Source of the DNA: Litoreibacter meonggei
GTDB lineage: Bacteria; Pseudomonadota; Alphaproteobacteria; Rhodobacterales; Rhodobacteraceae
Assembly (NCBI RefSeq): GCF_003663885.1
Contig: NZ_RCCE01000001.1
Location: 620,001 to 684,000 of the forward strand
Reading direction: 5' to 3'
Length of the DNA stretch: 64,000 bases
Positions 32,287 through 41,245 of the stretch are shown in pieces. Positions within the stretch are counted from its first letter, which is position 1; the number at the start of each line of letters is the position of its first letter. The notes beneath the pieces were generated by a model. That model saw only the letters and a list, made by a program, of their open reading frames with translations. It made no database searches and was not told the origin of the DNA. The position numbers and the translations under genes are program-made.

Positions 32287-35185
32287 GGGCTTTGCTCCCT
32301 TCAGGGTCGAGGAACACGGGGTGGCAAATCTCCACCTGCGTGGTGACATGGCGCAGATGGTCGACCAATTTTAGCTGTTCGCCATGTCGTTCGCGCCCGT
32401 TCTTGAGGAAGCCCAGACCGATCATCCCCAGCTGTGGCGAGAAGCCCACCGAGGTCGTGTAGCCCTGCTGGTTCTCACGGATGGGGTCGGCGTCAGACGC
32501 AAAGAAGAACGCGCCTGCGTTCAGCTCCTTGACCGCACCGACCGGTTTGAGGCCAACGAGTTCCTCGCGGTCCTCCATCAGGCCGGGTCGCATCGCGGCG
32601 GTTTTGCCGATGAAATCCTTCTTCTTGGACATCATCATGCCCATGCCGACATCACCCGCCGTCACGCGACCGTGGATTTCGGAATGGGTGAGGAAGCCTT
32701 TCTCGATGCGCATTACATTGAGCGCTTCCATCCCGTAAGCCCCACCACCCATCGCTTCAGCTTTGGCTAGCAAGCCTTTGAAAAAACTCTCTCCATAACG
32801 GGCAGGAACGGCCAACTCGTAGGCGTGTTCGCCAGAAAACGAGATGCGGAACAGGCGGGCTTTGACACCGCCGATGGCAACATCGCCGCAGCCCATGAAA
32901 GGCAAGTCAGGTGCCGCGTCTAGCACCTGCGACAACAGGTCTTTCGACTTGGGACCAGCGACCGCGAACTGCGCCCATGCTTCCGTCACGGAGAGAAACT
33001 GTACGTCAAGATCGGGGCGTAAGCATTGAGAAACAAACTCTAAATGCCGCATCACCTGCCCTGCGGCGGCGGTGGTCGTGGTCATCACGTAGTGGTTTTC
33101 GGCGATACAGGAGGTGGTGCCGTCGTCCATCACATGGCCGTCCTCGCGCAGCATGATGCCGTAGCGGACCTTGCCGGGTTTGAGGGTGGAAAACGTATTT
33201 ATATAAAGAAAATCGAGGAATTTTCCTGCATCCGGCCCCTGAATGTCGATTTTTCCCAAGGTGGACACATCGGCAATCCCCACCGCCGAGCGCACCATGT
33301 TGACCTCTCGGTCACAGGACTGACGCCAGTGAGTTTCGCCGTCTTTGGGGAAGTAGCTGGGGCGGTACCACAAGCCCGCTTCGATCATCGGGGCGTTGAT
33401 TTCACGGGATAATTCGTCGCTGGTGGTGAAGCGTTGAGGGGCGAAGCCGTGGCCTTGGCTGTAGGCTCCCATCGCGGCGATTGCGACGGGGGTATAAGGC
33501 GGGCGGAAGGTGGTTGTGCCGGTTTCGGGGATGCCACGACCGGTTGCATCAGCAAGTACGGCCAACGCGTTGACGTTGCTGTTTTTTCCCTGATCCGGCG
33601 CCATGCCTTGGGTGGTGTAGCGCTTCATATGCTCGACGGATTTGAAGTTCTCCTGCGCCGCGAGTTTCACGTCTTTGACGGTCACGTCATTCTGGAAATC
33701 GAGCCATGCGCGGCCCTTTCCGGGGACCGTCCAGAGCGGTCGGATTTGCGTCTGCGAAGCGTCGGCTTTCGGTATGGCAGGTGCGCGGCCTTCCAGCCCC
33801 AAAGACTTTAACACTTCCTTAGCGCGGAACACGCCGGATTTCAGGCATCCATGGGTGGAGAAGGTGCCACCAGCCGCCCCTGCCACCTCCATTCCCGGCA
33901 CCATGTTCGGCACCGGAATGAAGGCGGCGATTTGCTCGTTCCATTGCGGACGCCCATTCATGTGGCAGGGCAAATGCACCGTCGGGTTGTAGCCGCCGGA
34001 GACGCCCAGACAATCGGCCATGATGTCGCCTGCGCCGGAGATCGTGACGCCCTCGACCCGCTTGCGGCCTTTGACATTGGTGACATGCGCGCCTTTGTAG
34101 ATCGGGAAGTCGCCGGTGATGTCGGCATCCGCACGGCTGTCGACATAGGCCACGATATGCACGCCTGCTGCGGCCAGATCTTGCGCGGTGCGGAAGGCGT
34201 CGTCGTTATTGCCAAACAATGCCACGCGCTTGCCTGCGGCCACGCCATAGCGGTTCAGATACCCGCGCACGGCGCTCGCCATCATCACGCCGGGGCGGTC
34301 GTTGTTCTGGAACGCAATCGGGCGCTCCATCGCCCCTGCCGCGTAGACACAGCCTTTGGCGGCGATGCGCCAGAAAGTCTCCAACGGGGCGTCGCCCGCG
34401 TCTTGGACGTGATGGGAGACACGCTCCACCGCGCCGTAAGTGCCGCCGTCATAGGCCCCCGTCACCGTGGTGCGTTTCATCAGGCGGACGTTTTCCATCG
34501 CCGCCAGTTTGGCGATTTGGTCCTGCGCCCAGATGTGACCGGGCTTGCCGCCTATCTCGAAAGTCTCCGAGTTTAGGCGACCGCCGAAGATGAAATCCTC
34601 CTCGGCCAAAATCACCTGCGCGCCAGCTTTGGCGGCTGTGAGTGCCGCCATAATGCCAGCGGGGCCGGAGCCGATGACCAGCACATCGCAAAACGCGAAG
34701 GCTTTGTCGTAGCGGTCGGAGTTGTTCTCCATCGACAGGCGTCCAAGCCCTGCGGCGCGGCGGATGATCGGCTCGTATATCTTTTCCCAGAAGGCTTTGG
34801 GCCACATGAAGGTCTTGTAGTAGAAGCCCGCGCTGAGGAAGGGCGACACGAGGTCGTTCAACTCCAGCACGTCCCAGTCGAGACTTCCCCAGTGGTTTTG
34901 CGACCGAATATCGAGGCCGTTTACGAGTTCTTGACCTGTCAGCCGTAGGTTCGGGGTGATCTGATTGCCTTGGTGCAGCTCGACCAAGCCGTTCGGATCT
35001 TGGGTTCCGTCGGACATGAGGCCACGTGGGCGGTGGTATTTGAAGGAGCGCCCTACAAGGTGGACGTTATTTGCAAGGAGCGTTGACGCGAGCGTGTCGC
35101 CTTTGAAACCGGAATAGGTGTTGCCGTCGAAAGTGAAACTGCGCCGCTCTGCACGGTCGATGAGGCCCTTGGTGTCATGTCTCAT
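32279..35185 (-). CDS. soxA: Sarcosine oxidase alpha subunit
   Basis: A 968-residue protein. An N-terminal ferredoxin-like domain without cofactor (GDTLASTLLANNVHLVGRSFKYHRPRG, core FKYHRPRGL), an NAD-binding domain (VIGSGPAGIMAALTAAKAG, GxGxxG) and a C-terminal glycine-cleavage T-protein (aminomethyltransferase) domain that binds tetrahydrofolate are seen. In the heterotetramer it takes the methylene group of sarcosine to 5,10-methylene-THF. The length matches the family (about 965). Confidence 0.97.
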   Translation of the reverse strand: MRHDTKGLIDRAERRSFTFDGNTYSGFKGDTLASTLLANNVHLVGRSFKYHRPRGLMSDGTQDPNGLVELHQGNQITPNLRLTGQELVNGLDIRSQNHWGSLDWDVLELNDLVSPFLSAGFYYKTFMWPKAFWEKIYEPIIRRAAGLGRLSMENNSDRYDKAFAFCDVLVIGSGPAGIMAALTAAKAGAQVILAEEDFIFGGRLNSETFEIGGKPGHIWAQDQIAKLAAMENVRLMKRTTVTGAYDGGTYGAVERVSHHVQDAGDAPLETFWRIAAKGCVYAAGAMERPIAFQNNDRPGVMMASAVRGYLNRYGVAAGKRVALFGNNDDAFRTAQDLAAAGVHIVAYVDSRADADITGDFPIYKGAHVTNVKGRKRVEGVTISGAGDIMADCLGVSGGYNPTVHLPCHMNGRPQWNEQIAAFIPVPNMVPGMEVAGAAGGTFSTHGCLKSGVFRAKEVLKSLGLEGRAPAIPKADASQTQIRPLWTVPGKGRAWLDFQNDVTVKDVKLAAQENFKSVEHMKRYTTQGMAPDQGKNSNVNALAVLADATGRGIPETGTTTFRPPYTPVAIAAMGAYSQGHGFAPQRFTTSDELSREINAPMIEAGLWYRPSYFPKDGETHWRQSCDREVNMVRSAVGIADVSTLGKIDIQGPDAGKFLDFLYINTFSTLKPGKVRYGIMLREDGHVMDDGTTSCIAENHYVMTTTTAAAGQVMRHLEFVSQCLRPDLDVQFLSVTEAWAQFAVAGPKSKDLLSQVLDAAPDLPFMGCGDVAIGGVKARLFRISFSGEHAYELAVPARYGESFFKGLLAKAEAMGGGAYGMEALNVMRIEKGFLTHSEIHGRVTAGDVGMGMMMSKKKDFIGKTAAMRPGLMEDREELVGLKPVGAVKELNAGAFFFASDADPIRENQQGYTTSVGFSPQLGMIGLGFLKNGRERHGEQLKLVDHLRHVTTQVEICHPVFLDPEGSKARD

Positions 35186-35442
35186 TTCGTCACCTCACTG
35201 GCGAGTGTGACGCTGTGAATTTCATGGGTGGAGGTGTTGCGTTCCACCACCAGCCAGCTGGAGCAGCCCGCCTCGTGGTGCCAGAGGTCTTTCGTCACGC
35301 CCGCTGGGTTTTCGCGGATGTGGAGATATGTATGGATCGCGTCCAGATCGCCTTCGGCAGGACGATTGAGGTAATCGGAGGCACCGAGGTAATAGAACTC
35401 GCGCCGGTCACGGTCACCGCAGATGGGGCAGTTGATACGCAT
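35182..35442 (-). CDS. soxD: Sarcosine oxidase delta subunit
   Basis: An 86-residue protein with a zinc site made from CPICG at the N-terminus and HHEAGC near residue 60. The RREFYYLGA and RPAEGDLDAIHTYLHIRENPAG segments are characteristic. It overlaps soxA by 4 nt and follows soxB by 9 nt. Confidence 0.96.
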   Translation of the reverse strand: MRINCPICGDRDRREFYYLGASDYLNRPAEGDLDAIHTYLHIRENPAGVTKDLWHHEAGCSSWLVVERNTSTHEIHSVTLASEVTK

Positions 35443-35451
35443 GTTTCGTCC

Positions 35452-36705
35452 TCAGTGCAGGTTGTGTTGAGAGCCGGTGCCCTCTTCGTCCATCAGGCCG
35501 TGGCCTGTGCGGAAGCGCTCGAATGTGTGTTTCTTGGCGACCTCGTGGGGTTTGTCCTCGGCCATCAGATGCGCCATGCACCAGCCGGACGCAGGGACAG
35601 CTTTGAAGCCGCCGTAGCACCAGCCGCAATCCATGTAGAGGCCGTCGACCTTGGTGCGGTCGATGATGAAAGAGCCATCGGGAGTCATGTCCATGATCCC
35701 ACCCCAAGAGCGCAGCACTTTGGCCTTGCCGAGGGCGGGGACGAGGGCCATTCCGGCCTCCATCACATGCTCCATCATCGGCAGGTTGCCCCGTTGGGCG
35801 TAGCTTGCGTAGAAGTCGAGATCGCCGCCGAAGACCAAGCCGCCCTTGTCGGATTGGCTGAGGTAGAAGTGGCCCATGCCAAAGCTGACGACGTGATCGA
35901 CTGTGGGTTTCAGGCCTTCCGAGACGAAGGCTTGCAGGATGTGGGATTCGATAGGGACGTCGAGGCCCGCCATCGCGGCGACTTGGGAGGAACGGCCTGC
36001 GACGACGATGCCGACGCGCTTGGCGCGGATTGCTCCGCGTGAGGTTTGGACGCCTTGGACCACGCCGTCTTTCACGTCGATGCCGGTGACCTCGCATTGC
36101 TGGATCAGGTCAACGCCAAGCTGATCGGCCGCGCGGGCGTAGCCCCATGCCACCGCATCGTGACGGGCGGTACCGCCGCGCGGGTGGTAGAGGCCGCCAT
36201 AGACGGGGAAGCGGTGGTTTTCGAAATCGAGATACGGCAGGTGTTTGCGCACGCCTTCGCGGTCCAGCAGGATCGCGTCGTCGCCCTGGTTGCACATCAT
36301 GTTGCCGCGCCGCGCGAAGGCGTCGCGCTGACCGTCGGAGTGGAACAGGTTAATCAGCCCCCGCCCCGAATGCATGGTGTTGTAGTTTAGATCCTGCTCC
36401 ATGTTTTCCCACAGCTTGAGGGAGTGGGAGTAGAACTCGGAATTGCCCGGCATGAAATAGTTGGCGCGCACGATAGTGGTGTTGCGGCCAATGTTGCCGC
36501 CGCCGATATAGCCGCGCTCCAGCACCGCGATGTTCTTGATGCCGTGGTTCTTGGCCAGATAGTAAGCGGTCGCCAAGCCATGCCCACCGCCGCCGATGAT
36601 GATCACGTCGTATTCGGATTTCGGTTCGGGGTCACGCCAGACGGGGCGCCAGCCCTTGTTTCCGGTCAGCCCCTCTTTGAGGATTTGGAAGGCGTTGTAG
36701 CCCAT
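35452..36705 (-). CDS. soxB: Sarcosine oxidase beta subunit
   Basis: A 417-residue flavoprotein with the FAD-binding motif VIIIGGGGHGLATAYYLA and GYIGGGNIGRNTTIVRANYF. It carries the covalent FMN and the sarcosine oxidation site. The catabolic role is oxidation of sarcosine from glycine betaine or creatine to glycine and formaldehyde equivalents. It is the first gene of the operon; only 106 bp separate it from the Tad-type operon upstream. Confidence 0.96.
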   Translation of the reverse strand: MGYNAFQILKEGLTGNKGWRPVWRDPEPKSEYDVIIIGGGGHGLATAYYLAKNHGIKNIAVLERGYIGGGNIGRNTTIVRANYFMPGNSEFYSHSLKLWENMEQDLNYNTMHSGRGLINLFHSDGQRDAFARRGNMMCNQGDDAILLDREGVRKHLPYLDFENHRFPVYGGLYHPRGGTARHDAVAWGYARAADQLGVDLIQQCEVTGIDVKDGVVQGVQTSRGAIRAKRVGIVVAGRSSQVAAMAGLDVPIESHILQAFVSEGLKPTVDHVVSFGMGHFYLSQSDKGGLVFGGDLDFYASYAQRGNLPMMEHVMEAGMALVPALGKAKVLRSWGGIMDMTPDGSFIIDRTKVDGLYMDCGWCYGGFKAVPASGWCMAHLMAEDKPHEVAKKHTFERFRTGHGLMDEEGTGSQHNLH

Positions 36706-36713
36706 GGAAGTCT

Positions 36714-36730
36714 CCCGTGATCACCACGGG
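36714..36730 (-). promoter_or_regulatory. Small hairpin at the soxB ribosome-binding site
   Basis: CCCGTG-N5-CACGGG lies 9 bp upstream of the soxB start codon. On the mRNA strand the 3' arm forms part of the GGGAG ribosome-binding site, so a closed hairpin would hide it. Confidence 0.35.
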
Positions 36731-36733
36731 TAG

Positions 36734-36771
36734 AAAAACAGCAAAACGGGCAGAGCGAAAGGCCCTGCCCG
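36734..36771 (-). terminator. Intrinsic terminator of the TadE/TadG-type operon
   Basis: A CGGGCAG/CTGCCCG stem (36747-36753 with 36765-36771) is followed on the minus strand by TTTTGCTGTTTTT. It separates the Tad-type genes from the downstream sox operon. Confidence 0.75.
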
Positions 36772-36811
36772 ACATTGATTTGTTGTGCAGCGACGAAAAC
36801 GCCGCTTACGC

Positions 36812-37393
36812 TTAGCAGCTTGGCACGTTGGTGCCGTCATCCCATGACAGGCAAGATGCGAAGCGCGGTGAGGTTACCACGAAGTTTTCGAACACGCGGT
36901 GGCTCCAACCGACGTCGAAGGCGGGGTTATAGTCGGTGAAGGTTTCCACCAAAATCACCGTTTCGCCATCCGCCATCAATGGAACCCGGTCCTTAAACGC
37001 GGCTGTTCTGACCTTTGCGTTGGTTTGCGTCGACAATGTCCCTTTGCTTGACCGTGACCACAGCACCTCGTGATCAGTCCCGTCCCAGGTCAGGCTGGTC
37101 ACACGCAGCGCGGAGCTGCCGGTTGTATAGGCAAGCCGATCGTATAACTGCTGAAGGTTGCCGATGTATCCTGTCGTAACGCCCTCGGTGCGCCGCGACA
37201 GAATATCGCCGATGGTATAAGTCGCTTTAAGAGCCATGTTGCGGTTCTTGAAGCCGTCGAAAAACACGAAGCTGCCGACGAACCACGCCAGTAGCAGGGG
37301 CATGATCAGAACGGCCTCGACCGTCGCGGATGCCCGTGTATCACGAATGAATCGTGCGAACGGGGCCAGTGAACGAGACATCAAATGTTTCAT
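36812..37393 (-). CDS. TadE/TadG-like pilus assembly protein
   Basis: A 193-residue protein with a cytosolic N-terminus, then the TadE-type segment RASATVEAVLIMPLLLAWFVGSFVFFDGF (core ATVEAVLIMPLLL; transmembrane at about 27-48) and a periplasmic domain ending with CLSWDDGTNVPSC. The family is a minor pseudopilin-like component of Tad systems. It overlaps the next upstream gene by 4 nt. Confidence 0.8.
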   Translation of the reverse strand: MKHLMSRSLAPFARFIRDTRASATVEAVLIMPLLLAWFVGSFVFFDGFKNRNMALKATYTIGDILSRRTEGVTTGYIGNLQQLYDRLAYTTGSSALRVTSLTWDGTDHEVLWSRSSKGTLSTQTNAKVRTAAFKDRVPLMADGETVILVETFTDYNPAFDVGWSHRVFENFVVTSPRFASCLSWDDGTNVPSC

Positions 37394-37977
37394 GATCCGC
37401 TCCCGACCCAGTTGTTCGGCTCGACCGAAAAGGCCGACATCGCGATCATGTTCAAGCGGTCAGGCGTTGAGTTGCGCGTCAGGAATGCGCCAAGGCCGGC
37501 AGACTCGAAGAACGGCTTGATCGACATACAAGCGCGCACGAATACGACTTCGTTACTTTTCGTCGGGCTATCAAATTGCGTGACCGGAATTACGTCATTT
37601 CCATAGTCTCTGCACTGCGCAGTTTCAGGAGGAAACGTCCAGCTCGCGCCAGACAAGTCAGACAGGCGCACCAGCTCGATCGTCACGTCGTTCAGGCAGT
37701 GGTTGGCCAAGATAACGGTCTGCGCGCACAACAATTGCTTCACCTGCTGCTTGGTGAAAGCGCGGTTCTCGGACAGACGCATTTCGCGTACCGAAATATC
37801 CAAGGCCCGATCAAACATCATGTAGCGCGTCATCAGCATACCCAGTTCGAAGATGACCATGAAGATTAAGAAGAACCCGGGAAAGATGATGGCGAATTCG
37901 ATGGTGGCGTTGCCGTCTTCACGTCCCATAAGGCGGCGCCATGTCCGGACGAGCCGGGAAGGCTTGCGTTGCGTCAT
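37390..37977 (-). CDS. TadE family pilus assembly protein
   Basis: A 195-residue protein with the TadE signature DGNATIEFAIIFPGFFLIFMVIFELGMLM (core ATIEFAIIFPGFF; transmembrane at about 24-48) and a periplasmic C-terminal domain with two Cys pairs. It is co-transcribed with its neighbours on both sides through 4-nt overlaps. Confidence 0.87.
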   Translation of the reverse strand: MTQRKPSRLVRTWRRLMGREDGNATIEFAIIFPGFFLIFMVIFELGMLMTRYMMFDRALDISVREMRLSENRAFTKQQVKQLLCAQTVILANHCLNDVTIELVRLSDLSGASWTFPPETAQCRDYGNDVIPVTQFDSPTKSNEVVFVRACMSIKPFFESAGLGAFLTRNSTPDRLNMIAMSAFSVEPNNWVGSGS

Positions 37978-39449
37978 TGGATCAACCTCAACTGGTTAAT
38001 GGTACGGGCGATGGCACCGAATGCATCACTAATTTCAACACCTTCAACAGCGTAGAAGTGGCTGTCCGAAGTTGCACAATTGCTCATCACGCCCTTGGCA
38101 TACGGATTGTTGTTAATCTCGAACCCGATGGAGAAGATGACAATACCAGCGGTACGCGACGCCTCACAGATAGCTGCCAAACGGTTATCCGCCGTGCCAG
38201 AATTGTGTTTGCGGAAGTAATAGTCGCCGCGGCTGTTCGAGTAGACGTAGTTATAGAGGTAGTACCACAAGGTGTACTTGGCCCAGTGCGCGTATTCCGA
38301 CGTCGAGTTGTAAGCCCAGTTCTTGATACGATACTGGTTTACATTCATCCCGTCAGTCATCAGCACGATAACCTTGACGGTTTCCTCATCGTCATAATTT
38401 GCAGGGCGGCCAGAAAAACTCGCATCGACATCACCGTCTGCAATCATCGACGAGACAACCGGACGCATGTTCGGATCCAGCAGCGCAGCAGCCCATTTCA
38501 TCGCATAGTGGATGCCTGTCGCGGTCCGCGGCTCATAAGAGGCAATCACAGATTTCAGCGAGTTGTTGTTGTTCTGGAACGCCTTGATCTCTTCGCTGCC
38601 TTTGTCCGAACACCAAGGGTTCTGAATTTTGTAGTTATAAGCAGAGCCGTAGTATTTGCTGGAATATTCGTAGTGTTGCGCCTGCTCATATTGCTTGGAG
38701 AAGCTGAGCGGCACCGAGGTGAAGTCGCTCGCTTCGAATTCAATACAATAAGAGTAGTCATGCACCTGGTCGACGTTAAGCGCGCTAAACAATTTCTCGC
38801 CGGCATTGGTCTGACCCGTGTAAGGGATCATGGAAATCGACACCAAGTCTTCGGTATCTGGCGTGATCAGCGTATCGACGAACTCTTCCGCCGCGCTTTG
38901 CATGTTTTCGATCTTGTCATTGTCATCCATTGAGCCCGAAATATCGAGCACCAGTGAAATCTCGACATTGTTGATCCGCTCTTCGGCGGCACCACCGGCA
39001 GGCGCATCAATGCTCTCGATGCCCACCATGTTGAGGAACATGCTGTCCACTGTACTGGAGGCATTGGCCGTCACAGTGCGAAAGTTCAAACCCTGCTGAA
39101 CATCAATCGTCAGGTCGTAATTGGTGAGCCCTGATTTCGCGAAATAGTCTTCGACGACATCCTCTGGGTCGTTGGTTTGGTCCAGATCAGCCGCCGCAAG
39201 AACGGCGCGGTCCAAAGTGGCCTGCAATCGCGTTCGCATGTTTTCATGGCGCATGAAGTCGATGGCCATGCCCGTCGCGATCAGCGTCATGAGAAAAATA
39301 ACCAGTCCAAAAATGAGCATCGTGCCATTTTCTTCACGCGCAAAACCGCGCGTACGGCCGGTGAGCCGTTGCTTTATCTGGCCGAGCAGCCCAGATTTTT
39401 GCCCCGCATTCACAGGGGCGTTGTCACTAACTTTACGCATGTCACTCAT
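37974..39449 (-). CDS. TadG-like protein with VWA domain
   Basis: A 491-residue protein with a TadG-type N-terminus (GTMLIFGLVIFLMTLIATGMAIDFMRHE, core FGLVIFLMTLIATGMAIDF) and a VWA domain from about 165. The MIDAS motif is LVLDISGSMDDNDK. It is unusually rich in Tyr and Asn (for example SSKYYGSAYNYK). The ATG at 39449 has AAGGAAGGG upstream. No tadA, cpaF or rcpA gene is in the window, so this is a satellite tad locus. Confidence 0.87.
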   Translation of the reverse strand: MSDMRKVSDNAPVNAGQKSGLLGQIKQRLTGRTRGFAREENGTMLIFGLVIFLMTLIATGMAIDFMRHENMRTRLQATLDRAVLAAADLDQTNDPEDVVEDYFAKSGLTNYDLTIDVQQGLNFRTVTANASSTVDSMFLNMVGIESIDAPAGGAAEERINNVEISLVLDISGSMDDNDKIENMQSAAEEFVDTLITPDTEDLVSISMIPYTGQTNAGEKLFSALNVDQVHDYSYCIEFEASDFTSVPLSFSKQYEQAQHYEYSSKYYGSAYNYKIQNPWCSDKGSEEIKAFQNNNNSLKSVIASYEPRTATGIHYAMKWAAALLDPNMRPVVSSMIADGDVDASFSGRPANYDDEETVKVIVLMTDGMNVNQYRIKNWAYNSTSEYAHWAKYTLWYYLYNYVYSNSRGDYYFRKHNSGTADNRLAAICEASRTAGIVIFSIGFEINNNPYAKGVMSNCATSDSHFYAVEGVEISDAFGAIARTINQLRLIQ

Positions 39450-39526
39450 GACTGCCCTTCCTTGGTGCCAGCACGCACCGATGTCCCCGGACGCAATTCG
39501 TCCAACAGCCAATAAGCATGAGTACT

Positions 39527-39570
39527 ATGGCTATAATTTGACGAACTTGGGCGAAATTAGGGCCGTTAAC
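39527..39570. promoter_or_regulatory. 44-bp element shared with the region upstream of 49231
   Basis: The gap between tadG and gdhA (39450-39776, 327 bp) holds no gene. Within it, ATGGC-N6-TTGACGAA-N19-GTTAAC (39527-39531, 39538-39545, 39565-39570) matches 49150-49193 with identical spacing. It lies 78 bp from the tadG start and 206 bp from the gdhA start. A near-DnaA box (TTATCCACG, 39638-39646) and AT-rich promoter-like DNA follow. Confidence 0.5.
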
Positions 39571-39776
39571 AGGTGTTTTCAGCAACTTTTCAGTGGTTTA
39601 GCGGGCATTGTTCCCGCAAGCGAACCAATGGGCAGGGTTATCCACGGAATCAGTTCAACACATCACATAAATATTAATAACCACTTACTTTACTAGGAGA
39701 CCCTCTCTAGGCTGATTTTTTATATCGCCTATTTCTTAAGCGATTTATTAACACCTGCCGTGACAGGAGAGATGCC

Positions 39777-41207
39777 ATGAGCACACCAAACGAACCCTCC
39801 TTCCGTGAATCCGTCGAATTGATGTTCAATCGGGCTGTCGCCCTGATGGACCTGAAGCCGGGGTTGGAAAACAAAATTAGAGTCTGCAACGCGACCTACA
39901 CCGTCCGCTTCGGCGTCCGGTTGCGGGGGCAGATACACACATTCACCGGCTACCGCGCGGTGCATTCCGAGCATATGGAGCCGGTTAAAGGCGGCATCCG
40001 ATTTGCCCCCAACGTCCACCAGGATGAGGTCGAAGCGCTTGCGGCGTTGATGACTTTCAAATGCGCGCTGGTCGAAACACCGTTCGGCGGGTCCAAAGGC
40101 GGGCTTTGTATTGATCCCCGCGAATGGGACGAGCATGAACTGGAACAGATCACCCGCCGCTTTGCCTATGAATTGGCAAAGCGCGACCTGATCCACCCCA
40201 GCCAAAACGTGCCCGCCCCCGACATGGGCACCGGCGAGCGCGAAATGGCGTGGATCGCCGACCAATACGCGCGGATGAACACCACTGACATCAACGCCCG
40301 CGCCTGTGTGACGGGCAAACCGCTGAATGCCGGTGGTATCGCGGGGCGCGTGGAAGCCACAGGTCGTGGCGTTCAATATGCGTTGCAGGAGTTCTTCCGC
40401 TATCCCGAGGATATCGCCATGGCGGGCCTCTCCGGGTCACTTGAGGGCAAGAGGATCATCGTTCAGGGCCTCGGAAATGTGGGGTACCACGCCGCGAAGT
40501 TCCTGTCTGAGGAAGACGGCTCCATCATCGTTGGCATCATTGAACGCGACGGCGCCCTGACCAACGAGAGTGGCCTGAATGTTGAAGCCGTGCGCGCGTG
40601 GATCGCCGAACATGGCGGCGTCAAAGATTGCCCTGAGGGTACTTATGTCGAGGATGGCGCAAGCATTCTTGAAGCGCCTTGCGACATCATGATCCCGGCG
40701 GCACTTGAAGGGGTTATCAACCTGTCTAACGCCTCCCGCGTGCAGGCCCCGTTGATCATCGAGGCCGCCAATGGCCCGATCACCTCTGGCGCCGACGAAG
40801 TTTTGCGTAAGAAAGGCTGCGTCATCATCCCCGACCTCTATGCAAACGCAGGCGGTGTGACGGTGTCCTATTTCGAATGGGTCAAGAACCTGAGCCACAT
40901 CCGCTTTGGCCGGATGGGCAAACGTCAAGAAGAGGCGCAACACCTGCTGCTGATCAACGAATTGGAGCGCCTGTCTGCGGATAAGGAACTTGGCTGGGAG
41001 CTAAGCCCCGACTTCAAAACCCGCTTCCTGCGCGGCGCGGGGGAGATCGAGCTGGTGCGCTCCGGCCTAGATGACACGATGCGCACTGCCTATCAGGCGA
41101 TGCGCGCCGTGTGGCACGGGCGTGATGATGTCGAAGACCTGCGGATCGCGGCCTATCTTGTGGCGATAGATCGCATCGCAAGCAGCTATCGCGCCAAAGG
41201 TCTGTAA
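39777..41207 (+). CDS. gdhA: Glutamate dehydrogenase (Glu/Leu/Phe/Val family)
   Basis: A 476-residue protein. Motifs include KGGIRFAP, MTFKCALVETPFGGSKGGL with the catalytic Lys and substrate-binding region, APDMGTGEREM, and the Rossmann motif VQGLGNVGYHAA. It interconverts glutamate with 2-oxoglutarate and ammonia and is probably NAD-dependent in the catabolic direction. An AGGAGAG site precedes the ATG. A GC-rich 12-bp hairpin follows the stop. Confidence 0.94.
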   Translation: MSTPNEPSFRESVELMFNRAVALMDLKPGLENKIRVCNATYTVRFGVRLRGQIHTFTGYRAVHSEHMEPVKGGIRFAPNVHQDEVEALAALMTFKCALVETPFGGSKGGLCIDPREWDEHELEQITRRFAYELAKRDLIHPSQNVPAPDMGTGEREMAWIADQYARMNTTDINARACVTGKPLNAGGIAGRVEATGRGVQYALQEFFRYPEDIAMAGLSGSLEGKRIIVQGLGNVGYHAAKFLSEEDGSIIVGIIERDGALTNESGLNVEAVRAWIAEHGGVKDCPEGTYVEDGASILEAPCDIMIPAALEGVINLSNASRVQAPLIIEAANGPITSGADEVLRKKGCVIIPDLYANAGGVTVSYFEWVKNLSHIRFGRMGKRQEEAQHLLLINELERLSADKELGWELSPDFKTRFLRGAGEIELVRSGLDDTMRTAYQAMRAVWHGRDDVEDLRIAAYLVAIDRIASSYRAKGL

Positions 41208-41214
41208 ATCAATC

Positions 41215-41242
41215 CGGGCGGGGTGCGACAGCGCCCTGCCCG
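41215..41242. terminator. Hairpin between convergent gdhA and a membrane-protein gene
   Basis: A 12-bp GC-rich stem with a GACA tetraloop (CGGGCGGGGTGC/GCGCCCTGCCCG, one G-T pair) fills the 38-bp gap. No T-run follows on either strand, so it may act as a factor-dependent terminator or RNA 3' end stabiliser. Confidence 0.5.
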
Positions 41243-41245
41243 ACC

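Noticed and set aside
39638-39646. DnaA box in the tadG-gdhA gap
   Set aside because: TTATCCACG has one mismatch and stands alone; it is too weak to call.
39736-39751. TTAA...TTAA pair upstream of gdhA as a CtrA site
   Set aside because: The spacer is 8 nt, not 7.
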